Origin: CAVVSD01 sp963750895
GTDB lineage: Bacteria > Actinomycetota > Thermoleophilia > Solirubrobacterales > Solirubrobacteraceae
Assembly (NCBI GenBank): GCA_963750895.1
Contig: CAVVSD010000008.1
Span: 434,001-498,000 of the forward strand
DNA: 64,000 nucleotides
Reading direction: 5' to 3'
Under the pieces are notes generated by a model. It saw only the letters and a list, made by a program, of their open reading frames with translations. It was not told where the DNA came from and did no database searches. Made by a program: the position numbers and the translations under genes. Shown piece by piece: positions 25,490 through 33,991 of the stretch. Position 1 is the first letter of the stretch. The number at the start of each line of letters is the position of its first letter.

Positions 25490-27076
25490 CTAGCGCCCGT
25501 CGCGCATGCCGGCCGGCCAGATCCCGTGGCGGCCGGGCGACAGGATCCCGTTGGGGTCGACGGCGTCCTTGATCCGCTCGCAGAAGCGCCGGTACGCGTG
25601 GTCGTTGAACCCGTACTGGTCCGCCGTGAGGTCCATGAAGTCGAGGTGCGCGCGGTACTCGCCGTAGCCGCGCTTGCCCGCCTCCACCGCCAGCCGCTTG
25701 GCGACGTCGTAGGCGCGCCGGGTCTGCTCGGCGTCCTTCGTGTCGAAGAGGAGCATCGCCACCATGACGAGGCTGCGGTTGTTGATGACGAGGCTGCCCG
25801 CGATGAAGTCCAGGCGCGCCTCCTCCTCGACGAGGCCGCGCAGCAGCTCGTAGACCTCGACGAAGCTGTCGCCGGTGAGCGGGATGACCGGCGAGAAGCC
25901 GATGTGGCCGCCCTCCTCACCGCCGTACCACCCGGTCATCGTGTTGACCTCGAGGTTCGGGATGCCCGCGAGCACCTTCTCGTGCGGCGCGATGTCCTCC
26001 GCGGCGATCTGCTCGCCCGTGTACCGGTTCTCGAGGATCTCGGCGCCCGGGATCGTCTCGAACGCGCGCCGGATCTTCGCGAGGCGCACGTCGACCATGT
26101 CCTCGTCGCCCCAGAGGCCGAAGCGCATCGTCCAGCGGCCGAGGCCGAGCTCGCGGCCGATGCGCTCGTGGATCTCGTCGGGCAGCGGGTCCTCGCCGTC
26201 GTACCACTGCGAGCGCGGGGTCATCTGCGACGCGATGCCCACCCCGCTGCCGATCGTCGGCACGCCCTGCAGGACGTCCTTGAGCTGGAGGTCGCGCACG
26301 ATGTCGACCGCGGGCCCGATGTCCTCGGGGCCCCACAGCCGCAGCATGAGCGCCGAGTACACCTCGGGCCGGGGCATGAGGTGGACGCCCATGCGGGTGA
26401 CGATCCCGTAGTTGGACTGGATGAAGAGCGGGTCGAGCACCGGGCCGAGCCCGCGCTTGTACAGGTGCCAGGACGGGTTGCCCTCCTGGGCGCCGACGCC
26501 GGTGCGCAGGAGCGTGCCGTCGGCGAGGACGACCTCCATGCCGCAGGGCGCCGCGAAGTCCTTGCCGTACGGGAGGTAGGAGACCCCGTTGTCGAGCGAG
26601 TTGCCGATGACGCTCCCCCACCCGAGATCGGGGATGGAGAGCATGAGCGCGTGACCGCCCGCCTTCAGCGCGTCGTAGAGGTCGAACCAGCGCACGCCGG
26701 GCTCGACGACGGCGTAGCCGAGCTCCTCGTTGATCTCGAGGACGCGGTTCATGTTGCGCAGGCTGATCGTCACCGAGCCGCCGACGCGCGGCGCGGGCCC
26801 GCCGTAGCCGTTGTTGCGCCCGGTCGAGTGCGTCCACACCGGGACCGCGTGGCGGTTGGCGATCCGCACGATCTCCTGGACCTGCTCGGTCGTCTCCGGC
26901 ATCACGACGACCGAGGGCGCGTACGTGTCGTCGTCCGCGGGCCAGAACGGATCGCGGAACTCGCGGACGGCGGCGTCCTCCGTGATCACGGCATCGTCGC
27001 CCAGCGCGGCGCGGAACTCCTCCAGCGCGGCGTCGAGCGACCCCTCGGACAGGCCTGACGGCAGCGTTGCGCTCAT
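25490..27076 (-). CDS. FAD-binding oxidase of the vanillyl-alcohol oxidase/4-cresol dehydrogenase family (paralogue A)
   Basis: A 528-residue VAO-type flavoenzyme. The PP-loop FAD motif is STGRNNGYGGPAPRVGGSV, then AVVEPGVRWFDLYDAL, GWGSVIGNSLDNGVSYLPYG and IQSNYGIVTRMGVHLMPRPE, and a C-terminal ILSPGRHGIWP as in eugenol and vanillyl-alcohol oxidases. It should oxidise a para-substituted phenol. In the loop where relatives have MHH near the covalent-FAD histidine, this copy reads LVM, so FAD may be non-covalent (inference). SD GAGGAGAGAG precedes the ATG. It leads an operon with a cupin and an aldo/keto reductase. Paralogue B lies at 32308. Confidence 0.9.
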   Translation of the reverse strand: MSATLPSGLSEGSLDAALEEFRAALGDDAVITEDAAVREFRDPFWPADDDTYAPSVVVMPETTEQVQEIVRIANRHAVPVWTHSTGRNNGYGGPAPRVGGSVTISLRNMNRVLEINEELGYAVVEPGVRWFDLYDALKAGGHALMLSIPDLGWGSVIGNSLDNGVSYLPYGKDFAAPCGMEVVLADGTLLRTGVGAQEGNPSWHLYKRGLGPVLDPLFIQSNYGIVTRMGVHLMPRPEVYSALMLRLWGPEDIGPAVDIVRDLQLKDVLQGVPTIGSGVGIASQMTPRSQWYDGEDPLPDEIHERIGRELGLGRWTMRFGLWGDEDMVDVRLAKIRRAFETIPGAEILENRYTGEQIAAEDIAPHEKVLAGIPNLEVNTMTGWYGGEEGGHIGFSPVIPLTGDSFVEVYELLRGLVEEEARLDFIAGSLVINNRSLVMVAMLLFDTKDAEQTRRAYDVAKRLAVEAGKRGYGEYRAHLDFMDLTADQYGFNDHAYRRFCERIKDAVDPNGILSPGRHGIWPAGMRDGR

Positions 27077-27134
27077 GCTTCTCTCTCCTCGTGACTGGTT
27101 CGCCGGCGCCAGCGTGTCATGCGCGGCCGGGTGA

Positions 27135-27154
27135 GGCATCGGTGATCTCCACAG
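27135..27154 (-). promoter_or_regulatory. 20-bp element shared with the other VAO-type gene (copy A)
   Basis: On the plus strand this reads GGCATCGGTGATCTCCACAG. It matches 16 of 20 positions with the element at 33921-33940, and both lie 57-59 bases before the start codon of a VAO-family oxidase gene. The core contains a GTG-N5-CAC dyad. It is a likely operator or activator site shared by both genes, and could also act on the divergent enoyl-CoA hydratase gene. Confidence 0.55.
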
Positions 27155-27164
27155 CGGATCGGCG

Positions 27165-27170
27165 TATGGT
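27165..27170 (+). promoter_or_regulatory. -10 box TATGGT, leaderless start of hydratase gene
   Basis: TATGGT ends six bases before the ATG at 27177, the distance expected when transcription starts at the start codon. No SD is present upstream of that ATG, in agreement. No clear -35 box. Confidence 0.45.
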
Positions 27171-27176
27171 CGGATC

Positions 27177-27965
27177 ATGGCGACCGTTGCCGAGACCGCC
27201 GGGGTGCTGCTCCATCAGGACGGCCCCGCCGCGCGCATCACGCTGAACCGGGCCGAGAAGCGCAACGCGCTGAGCATCGGCCTGATGGAGGAGCTCATCG
27301 CCACGCTGCGCAGCGCGAGCGACTCGCCCGACGTGCGGGCCGTCGTCATCGACGCCGCGGGGCCCGCGTTCTCCGCGGGTCACGACCTGTCCGAGATCGT
27401 CGGGGCGGATCTGCCGTTCCTGACACGGCTGTTCGACGTCTGCTGCGAGCTCATGAACACGATCCACGCGATCCCGCAGCCGGTGATCGCGCAGGTCGAG
27501 GGCATCGCGACCGCCGCGGGCTGCCAGGTCGTCGCCGCGTGCGACCTCGCCGTCGCGTCCGAGGACGCGCGCTTCGGCACGCCGGGTGTCCGCATCGGGC
27601 TCTTCTGCTCCACGCCGATGGTGCCGCTCTCGCGCGCGATCGGGCGCAAGCGCGCGATGGACATGCTGCTGACAGGACGCGTGATCGACGCGGCCACGGC
27701 CTTCGAGTGGGGTCTCGTCAACCGCGTCGCGGCGCCGGGCGCGGTGCAGGCGGAGGTCGACGAGATCGTCGCCGCCATCGCGAGCACCAGCCCACTCACC
27801 GTGGGCATCGGCAAGGAGGCGTTCTACGCCCAGGTCGAGCTCGACGAGCGGCGCGCCTACGACCTCACGAAGGCCGTGATGGCGATGAACGCCCGCGCCG
27901 ACGACGCCCAGGAAGGCATGAGCGCCTTCCTGGAGAAGCGCACGCCGACCTGGACGGGGCGCTAG
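27177..27965 (+). CDS. enoyl-CoA hydratase/isomerase family protein (ECHDC3-like)
   Basis: A 262-residue crotonase-fold enzyme. The oxyanion-hole motifs are FSAGHDLSEIVG and EGIATAAGCQVVAACDLAVA. It follows the ECHDC3 subgroup, with RFGTPGVRIGLFCSTPMVPL after the active-site helix. It hydrates or isomerises an acyl-CoA in beta-oxidation-like breakdown. It is divergent from the VAO-type oxidase and may serve side-chain degradation of aromatic acids. It converges with the MBL gene with both stops in one CTAG (27962-27965). Confidence 0.92.
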   Translation: MATVAETAGVLLHQDGPAARITLNRAEKRNALSIGLMEELIATLRSASDSPDVRAVVIDAAGPAFSAGHDLSEIVGADLPFLTRLFDVCCELMNTIHAIPQPVIAQVEGIATAAGCQVVAACDLAVASEDARFGTPGVRIGLFCSTPMVPLSRAIGRKRAMDMLLTGRVIDAATAFEWGLVNRVAAPGAVQAEVDEIVAAIASTSPLTVGIGKEAFYAQVELDERRAYDLTKAVMAMNARADDAQEGMSAFLEKRTPTWTGR

Positions 27966-28630
27966 CCCCAGGTCTTCGCGAACGCCGCGGAGGCGCCCTG
28001 GTTCATCGTGTCGCCGTGCCCGAACACGGCGACCTCGAAGTCCATGCCGGCGAGCCGGCGCAGCGACTCCCGGTTGAGCTCGTGGTCCTCCGCCACCGGC
28101 GCCGGCATGAGCGCGCCCTGGTTCGCGGCGGCGTCGCCGACGACCATCACGCCGCCCGCGTGATCCCAGAGGATCGCGATGTGCCCCGCGCTGTGACCCG
28201 GGGTGTGCACGACGGTGAGGTCGTCGAAGCCGGGGACCGTGTCGCCGTCGGCGAGCCGGATCGACACCTCGATCGGATCCGCGGTGGGCAGGTCGCCCTT
28301 GACCATCTCGCGCAGCTCGTCGGTGGCGTGCGGCGCGGCGGTCATCCGCCGGGCCAGCCGGCCCTCGGCGAGCATGTCGGCGTCGTCCCCGTGCGCGGCG
28401 ATCGGGATCCCGGGCAGCGCGCTCAGCCCGAGGACGTGGTCGCCGTGCCCGTGCGTGAGGATCACGAGATCCGGCATGCCGCCGGTCCGCTCGAGCTCCG
28501 CGAGCAGGGCGTCCGTGGTGTACGGCAGCCCGGTGTCGACGAGGACCCTTCCGTCCTTCGTCTCCAGCAGGCAGGCGTTGACGAAGTCGAGTGCGATGGT
28601 CTGCACGCCGGGCGTCGTTGCGGTCTCCAT
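27962..28630 (-). CDS. MBL-fold metallo-hydrolase
   Basis: A 222-residue metallo-beta-lactamase-fold hydrolase. The metal motif HxHxDH is LILTHGHGDHVLG (about residue 60), the third ligand His is in VVHTPGHSAGHIA, the bridging Asp in VVGDAAANQG, and the last His in VAVFGHGD. All ligands are intact, so it is probably active on an ester, lactone or thioester. The start ATG overlaps the divergent L,D-transpeptidase start region in a CCATGG. Confidence 0.9.
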   Translation of the reverse strand: METATTPGVQTIALDFVNACLLETKDGRVLVDTGLPYTTDALLAELERTGGMPDLVILTHGHGDHVLGLSALPGIPIAAHGDDADMLAEGRLARRMTAAPHATDELREMVKGDLPTADPIEVSIRLADGDTVPGFDDLTVVHTPGHSAGHIAILWDHAGGVMVVGDAAANQGALMPAPVAEDHELNRESLRRLAGMDFEVAVFGHGDTMNQGASAAFAKTWG

Positions 28631-28637
28631 GGCGCGG

Positions 28638-30257
28638 ATGCTCCCATGCCCGGCCCTCTACCGTGGGGAGATCGTCCGCCGACGCGTCAGAACCCCCTGG
28701 CTGCTGCTCATCGTCGCCCCGGTCCTGCTGGTCGCCGCCGCGGTCTGGGTCGTCCTGGGCGCGTCGGGCGTGACGCTGTCGGGCGACGAGGCCGCGCTCG
28801 CGAGCATCCACCTGCAGACCTTCGCCGGGAGCCTCGAGTCGGCGCGCGCGACGACGCCGGCGGGCAGGCCCGTCCCGCTCGCCGTGCACGACGGCCGCCT
28901 CACCCCGAAGGTGCGCGTGACGCCCGGCGAGCGCATCGACGTCGAGGTCGTCGTCCGGCGCCCCGGCGCCCTGTCCTGGGCGCTGGGTGACACGCGCCGT
29001 GAGCACCTGACCATCGCGACGCCGGTCGTCCGTCCGACGACGCGCTGGGTGACCGTGCCCCACGGCTCGGCGGTCACCGTCGCGTTCGACGGGACGGTCG
29101 CCGGCGAGGCCACGGGCACCGCGCGGCGCACGCTGCGCCCCGCGCGGACCGAGGTCTCGCTCGGGCGCCGGGCGGCGGCCGGCTCGACGGCGATCGCCGT
29201 CGCCGCCCGCACCTGGGAGCGCCTGCAGCCGGCGACGCACATCTCCTGGTTCCCGCGGACCGAGAGGCCCGCGGCCGTCAGCGCACCGGCTGCCGGCGGC
29301 CGCATCTCGCCGCTGGGCTCCGTGCAGCTGACGTTCGCGCAGACCGTCCACGACGCGATCGGCGACGCGGAGCCGACGCTGACGCCGAAGACGCCCGGCC
29401 GGTTCACGCGTCCCGATGCCCACACGCTCCTGTTCACCCCGTCCGGCGACGGGTTCGGCGTCGGCACGGGCACCGTGCACATGACGCTCCCCAAGACGGT
29501 CGCCCTCGTCGCCGCGACGGGGACGACCACGACGAAGCGGATCGGCTGGACCGTGCCGCCGCCGTCGACGCTGCGCCTCGAGCAGCTCCTGGCCCAGGGC
29601 GGCTACCTGCCGCTGGACTGGCAGCCGTCCGGTGACGACGTCCCGCGCACGCGCGCGGCGCAGGCGAACGCCTCCGTCGACGCGCCCGACGGCACGTTCA
29701 CCTGGCGCTTCACGAACACCCCCGCGGAGCTGAAGCGCGAGTGGAAGGTCGGCGAGGCCAACGAGATCGTCCGCGGGGCGATCATGAAGCTCCAGGACAC
29801 CCACCACCTCACGGTCGACGCCTTCGCCGGCCCGGCGGTGTGGCGCGCGCTCGTCGCCGACACCATCGCCGGCAGGCGGCGGACCGACGGCTACAGCTAC
29901 GTCTACGTGCACCGCGACACGCCGCAGCTGCTGACGCTCTGGCACGACGGTCACACCGTCCTGACCTCGCCGGGCAACACGGGGGTGCCCGCCGCGCCGA
30001 CCGAGCTGGGCACCTTCCCCGTCTTCGAGCACCTCGCCAGCACGACGATGAGCGGCACGAACCCCGACGGATCGCACTACGACGACCCGGGCGTCAAGTG
30101 GGTCAGCTACTTCAACGGCGGCGACGCACTGCACGCCTTCAACCGCGCCTCCTTCGGCACGCCCCAGAGCCTGGGCTGCGTCGAGCTCCCGGAGGCGTCG
30201 GCCAAGAAGGTCTGGCCGTACACGCCGATCGGCACGCTGGTCACCATCGAGCACTGA
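28638..30257 (+). CDS. L,D-transpeptidase (YkuD) with peptidoglycan-binding domain
   Basis: About 539 residues. An N-terminal membrane anchor (WLLLIVAPVLLVAAAVWVVLG) is followed by Ig-like segments, a peptidoglycan-binding helical motif (IVRGAIMKLQDTHHLTVDAF) and the YkuD catalytic domain. The signature HxxxR...SLGCV is intact in ALHAFNRASFGTPQSLGCVEL, with the active Cys in GCVEL. It makes 3-3 cross-links in the wall, outside the membrane, and resembles actinobacterial Ldt enzymes with N-terminal Ig domains. The ATG at 28638 is preferred over one at 28629; neither has an SD. Confidence 0.88.
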   Translation: MLPCPALYRGEIVRRRVRTPWLLLIVAPVLLVAAAVWVVLGASGVTLSGDEAALASIHLQTFAGSLESARATTPAGRPVPLAVHDGRLTPKVRVTPGERIDVEVVVRRPGALSWALGDTRREHLTIATPVVRPTTRWVTVPHGSAVTVAFDGTVAGEATGTARRTLRPARTEVSLGRRAAAGSTAIAVAARTWERLQPATHISWFPRTERPAAVSAPAAGGRISPLGSVQLTFAQTVHDAIGDAEPTLTPKTPGRFTRPDAHTLLFTPSGDGFGVGTGTVHMTLPKTVALVAATGTTTTKRIGWTVPPPSTLRLEQLLAQGGYLPLDWQPSGDDVPRTRAAQANASVDAPDGTFTWRFTNTPAELKREWKVGEANEIVRGAIMKLQDTHHLTVDAFAGPAVWRALVADTIAGRRRTDGYSYVYVHRDTPQLLTLWHDGHTVLTSPGNTGVPAAPTELGTFPVFEHLASTTMSGTNPDGSHYDDPGVKWVSYFNGGDALHAFNRASFGTPQSLGCVELPEASAKKVWPYTPIGTLVTIEH

Positions 30258-30266
30258 CCGCCCGGG

Positions 30267-30287
30267 CGGGCCTTCAAGAGAGGCCCG
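30267..30287 (+). terminator. short hairpin after the L,D-transpeptidase gene
   Basis: CGGGCCT and AGGCCCG form a perfect 7-bp stem with loop TCAAGAG, ten bases after the stop. There is no run of T, so it may act as a weak or factor-assisted terminator, or only as a 3' mRNA stabiliser. Confidence 0.4.
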
Positions 30288-30307
30288 TCGCGTCCGAACA
30301 CACGGGT

Positions 30308-32311
30308 GTGAGCTCCTGGCTCCCAGCACCCCTCCCCATGCGCTGTGCGGTCCTCGTCGCGACCGCATGGCTCGTCGTGCACGAGCTGCACGTCGTGCTC
30401 GCCCCGGGCCTCGACCTCGGGTTCCTCGAGCACCGCGGGATCCACGTCGCCGTGCTGCTCGTCGCGACCTCGAGCTGCCTGCTCGCGAGCCTGCGACGCG
30501 ACACCGAGCGGCTCCCCTGGCTGCTCATCGGCCTCGGCCTGGCCGGCTGGACCGCCGGCGAGGCGGTGTACGTCACCGTGATGTGGGACGACACCAGCCC
30601 GCCGATCCCGTCCCCCGCCGACTACGGCTACCTCCTCCTCCCCGCGCTGCTGCTGCCCGGGCTCTGGCTGCTGCTGCGCCGCCGGGCCGCCGCCGTCTCG
30701 CGCACGCTCTGGGCCGACGGCGTCACCGTCGGCCTCGCGGTCAGCTCGGTGAGCGCCGCGCTGGTGTTCCAGACCCTCTACACGCACGTGTCCGGCGATC
30801 CGGTCGGCGTGGGCGTCGCGCTCGCGTATCCGCTGACCGACATGGTGATGCTCGCCGCCATCGCCGGCTCGCTCGCCGGGATCGGGTGGCGCCTGGATCG
30901 CCGGTGGAGTCTGCTCGCGGGCGGGATCGTCGCCTTCTGGCTCGCCGACTCGCTGTACGCGATCTCCGCAGTGGCAGGCACGTACGACGCCGGCGGCTGG
31001 TTCGACATCGGGTGGTGGGGCGGGCTGCTCGCGATCGGCGTCGCCGCCTGGCAGCCGAACGAGCGTCACGCCCCGGCGGACGGCCAGACGATCCGCTTCA
31101 TCCTCGTGCCGCTCGGCTTCGGGCTCATCGGGCTCGGGCTGCTGGTCTACGCCGCGATCGCGCCGCTCAACGCGCTCGCCGTCTCGCTGGCCGCGCTCGC
31201 GCTCGTCGCTGTCATGGCCCGCCTGCTGCTCACGTTCAAGGCCTACGTCGCGATGATCGGGCAGTCCCGCGGCGAGGCGCTGACGGACGCGCTGACGGGA
31301 CTCGGGAACCGCCGTGCCCTCACCGACGCCCTTGCGCGCGGGGTCGCGGCGGCCGATGACGCCGACCCTCTCGTCCTGGTGCTGTTCGACCTCGACGGCT
31401 TCAAGCACTACAACGACTGCTTCGGGCATCCGGCCGGCGATGCCCTGCTCGAGCGCCTGGGTGGCGCGCTGTCGCAGTACATCGATGGCCGCGGCGACGC
31501 GTACCGCATGGGCGGGGACGAGTTCTGCGTGCTCTTCCGCCCCGGTCCCCAGGTCGCGGAGCCGATCATCCGCGGCGCCGCCGCTGCGTTGACCGAGCAC
31601 GGCGAGGGCTTCCACATCGGCTGCTCGTACGGAGCGGTCACGCTGCCCCGCGAGGCCGCGGAGTCCGCCGAGGCGCTGCTCGCGGCCGACCAGCGGATGT
31701 ACGCGCAGAAGCACTCGCGCCGAGCGCCGGTCGAGTCGCAGTCCAAGAACGTCCTGCTCCAGGCCCTGGCCGAGCGCCATCCCGATCTCGAGGCGCACGC
31801 GGACGGCGTCGCGCAGCTCGTCGAGGCGACCGCGACGGTCCTCGGGCTCGACACCGAGGACGTCAAGCGCTTCCGCCTCGCCGCCGAGCTGCACGACATC
31901 GGCAAGATCGGGATCCCCGAGTCGATCCTGCGCAAGCCGGGCCCGCTCAGCGACGCCGAGTGGGAGTTCATCCGCCGTCACACGATCATCGGAGAGCGCA
32001 TCCTGCTCGCCGCCCCCGCGCTCGAGGGTGTCGCACAGCTCGTGCGGTCCAGCCACGAGCGGTGGGACGGCGGCGGCTACCCCGATGCGCTCGCGGGCCA
32101 GGACATCCCGCTCGGCTCACGCGTGGTGGCGATCGCCGACGCCTTCGACGCCATGACGACCGAACGCCCCTACTCGGAGCCGGTCTCGGTCGCCGACGCG
32201 CTCGCCGAGCTGCGCCGGTGCGCAGGCTCGCAGTTCGACCCCGTTGCGGTCGAGGCGTTCCACGAGGCCTGCGCAGCGCAGCACCCAGCGGCCGAGCTGC
32301 GCCGCTCCTAG
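30308..32311 (+). CDS. membrane c-di-GMP enzyme: GGDEF plus HD-GYP
   Basis: A 667-residue protein. About nine membrane helices fill residues 1-300, then a GGDEF domain (ALTDALTGLGNRRAL entry, active site YRMGGDEFCVLF) and an HD-GYP domain (AAELHDIGKIGIPES, RRHTIIGERIL, GGGYPDALAGQDIPL, SRVVAIADAFDAMT). Both active sites are intact, so it can make and break c-di-GMP, presumably switched by the membrane sensor part. The GTG at 30308 is chosen; an in-frame ATG at 30338 is possible. It shares a CTAG stop with the convergent oxidase gene. Confidence 0.9.
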   Translation: MSSWLPAPLPMRCAVLVATAWLVVHELHVVLAPGLDLGFLEHRGIHVAVLLVATSSCLLASLRRDTERLPWLLIGLGLAGWTAGEAVYVTVMWDDTSPPIPSPADYGYLLLPALLLPGLWLLLRRRAAAVSRTLWADGVTVGLAVSSVSAALVFQTLYTHVSGDPVGVGVALAYPLTDMVMLAAIAGSLAGIGWRLDRRWSLLAGGIVAFWLADSLYAISAVAGTYDAGGWFDIGWWGGLLAIGVAAWQPNERHAPADGQTIRFILVPLGFGLIGLGLLVYAAIAPLNALAVSLAALALVAVMARLLLTFKAYVAMIGQSRGEALTDALTGLGNRRALTDALARGVAAADDADPLVLVLFDLDGFKHYNDCFGHPAGDALLERLGGALSQYIDGRGDAYRMGGDEFCVLFRPGPQVAEPIIRGAAAALTEHGEGFHIGCSYGAVTLPREAAESAEALLAADQRMYAQKHSRRAPVESQSKNVLLQALAERHPDLEAHADGVAQLVEATATVLGLDTEDVKRFRLAAELHDIGKIGIPESILRKPGPLSDAEWEFIRRHTIIGERILLAAPALEGVAQLVRSSHERWDGGGYPDALAGQDIPLGSRVVAIADAFDAMTTERPYSEPVSVADALAELRRCAGSQFDPVAVEAFHEACAAQHPAAELRRS

Positions 32312-33864
32312 CGCTCCTCGCGCATCCCGCGCGGCCAGATCCCGGACTTGCCGGGCGACAGGATCCCGTTGGGGTCCACCGCGTCCTTGATCGTCTCGTT
32401 CAGCCGGCGGAGCGCGTGGTCGTTGAAGTCGAACTGGTTCGCGACGTGGTCCATGAACGCGATGTGCGTGCGGTACTCGCCGTGGCCGTCGGCGGCGGCG
32501 TCCGTCACCAGCAGGCCGAACAGCTCGCGGATGCGCGCGACCTGGTCGGGGTCGCCGCCGTCCCAGATGAGCTCGACGACGTGGTTCATGTAGCGCTGGC
32601 CGGCGTGCCAGGCGCCCATGTAGTCGAAGCCGTACTCCTCGACGCGGGCGCGGATCTTCGCGCTCGCCCGCATCGCGTCGGCGCCGCGCAGCGGCAGCAC
32701 GGGCGAGAAGCCCGTGTGCGCGCCCGTGCCGCGCGTGCCCGCCCGCCACTCCGTGATGTGCTCGGCGTGCATGCCCGGGATGCCGGCGCGCGTCTTGTGG
32801 AACGGGTCGACGTCGTCCTCGGTCACGTCGCCCGCGTACATCGTGCCCTTGATGTCGACGCCCGGGATCGAGGCGAACGCCTTCTGGACCTGCGCGAAGT
32901 CCGCCGCGATGCGGGCCTCGGGGCCGTAGAGCCCGAAGAACAGGGTCCAGCGCCCGATGCCGAACGCGCTCATGATCTTCTGCACGACGTCCTCCGGCGC
33001 GACGCCGTCGCCCTCGTACCAGGGATCGCGCGGGCCGATGTGCGCGGCGGCGCCGATCGCCTCGCCGATCATCGCCGGGCTCTGGACGGTCCCGTCGAGC
33101 CGCAGCGGCCGCAGGCAGTCGATGAGCGCCTCGAGGTCCTCGAACTCGGGGACGCTGATGTCGACCGCCATGAAGTGCTCGGGCTCGGGCATGAGCCACA
33201 CCCCGGCCTTGACGACGATGCCGAAGTTCGACTGCTGGAAGATGCCGTCCACGGACGGGCCGTAGCCCGGCTGGTACAGGTGCCACGAGGCGCTGTTGGT
33301 CATCGCCCCCATGCCGGTGCGCACGAGCGAGCCGTCGGCCAGCACGATCTCGTAGCCGCAGTGCTTCGTGCCGTGCTCGCCGTAGGGCGTGTAGCCGAGG
33401 CCGCGGTCGAGCCCGTTGCCGATGAGGCTCCCCCAGCCCAGCTCGGGCACGGACGCCCACAGCTTGTGGCCGTTGGACTTCAGGTGGTCGTAGATGTCGA
33501 AGAACCGCACGCCCGGCTCGACGACCGCGTACGCGCTCTCCTCGTTGACCTCGAGGACGCGGTCCATGCGCGTGAGCTCGACGACGACCGACCCCGCGAC
33601 CCGTGGCGACGCGCCGCCGTACGCGTTGTTCTTGCCCCGCGACACGGTCCACAGCGGCACGCGCAGCTCGTTCGCGACCCGGACGATCGCCTGCACCTCC
33701 TCGACGGAGGACGGCGACACCACGGCACCGGGGGCGAACTCGGCGGTGTCCCCGAACGGATACGGGTCGAGGTAGTCGCCGACGCCGTCCGGGCCCGAGC
33801 GGACCGCGTCGGCTCCGAGCAGTGCTTCGAAGCGCGAGACGGCGTCGTCTGCGATGAGTGTCAT
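32308..33864 (-). CDS. FAD-binding oxidase of the vanillyl-alcohol oxidase/eugenol oxidase family (paralogue B)
   Basis: A 518-residue VAO-type flavoenzyme. FAD motif SRGKNNAYGGASPRVAGSV, then GWGSLIGNGLDRGLGYTPYG, FQQSNFGIVVKAGVWLMPEP and C-terminal ILSPGKSGIWP, very close to eugenol oxidase. The loop that carries MHH in relatives reads YMNHVVELIWD, so one of the two histidines is kept and covalent FAD is possible. It should oxidise a 4-alkyl or 4-hydroxymethyl phenol. An SD (GGGGGAGAC) precedes the ATG. A 20-bp promoter element is shared with paralogue A. Confidence 0.92.
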   Translation of the reverse strand: MTLIADDAVSRFEALLGADAVRSGPDGVGDYLDPYPFGDTAEFAPGAVVSPSSVEEVQAIVRVANELRVPLWTVSRGKNNAYGGASPRVAGSVVVELTRMDRVLEVNEESAYAVVEPGVRFFDIYDHLKSNGHKLWASVPELGWGSLIGNGLDRGLGYTPYGEHGTKHCGYEIVLADGSLVRTGMGAMTNSASWHLYQPGYGPSVDGIFQQSNFGIVVKAGVWLMPEPEHFMAVDISVPEFEDLEALIDCLRPLRLDGTVQSPAMIGEAIGAAAHIGPRDPWYEGDGVAPEDVVQKIMSAFGIGRWTLFFGLYGPEARIAADFAQVQKAFASIPGVDIKGTMYAGDVTEDDVDPFHKTRAGIPGMHAEHITEWRAGTRGTGAHTGFSPVLPLRGADAMRASAKIRARVEEYGFDYMGAWHAGQRYMNHVVELIWDGGDPDQVARIRELFGLLVTDAAADGHGEYRTHIAFMDHVANQFDFNDHALRRLNETIKDAVDPNGILSPGKSGIWPRGMREER

Positions 33865-33920
33865 GTCCGGTCTCCCCCAGCGTTGCGTGCGCGTCCAGCA
33901 TGCCGGGTCGCATCGCGATG

Positions 33921-33940
33921 GGAATCGGTGGTTGCCACAG
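33921..33940 (-). promoter_or_regulatory. 20-bp element shared with the other VAO-type gene (copy B)
   Basis: On the plus strand this reads GGAATCGGTGGTTGCCACAG, 57 bases before the ATG of paralogue B. Compared with the copy at 27135, the blocks ATCGGTG and CCACAG are identical, and the dyad GTGG...CCAC is better formed here. Confidence 0.55.
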
Positions 33941-33991
33941 TCGAGGCGGACACACTGAAGTCCGGACCGTCGCAGCTGGACGAACGGACGT

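Noticed and set aside
30267..30287. Strong intrinsic terminator after the L,D-transpeptidase
   Set aside because: The 7-bp stem is real but no T-run follows; kept only as a weak terminator-like hairpin.
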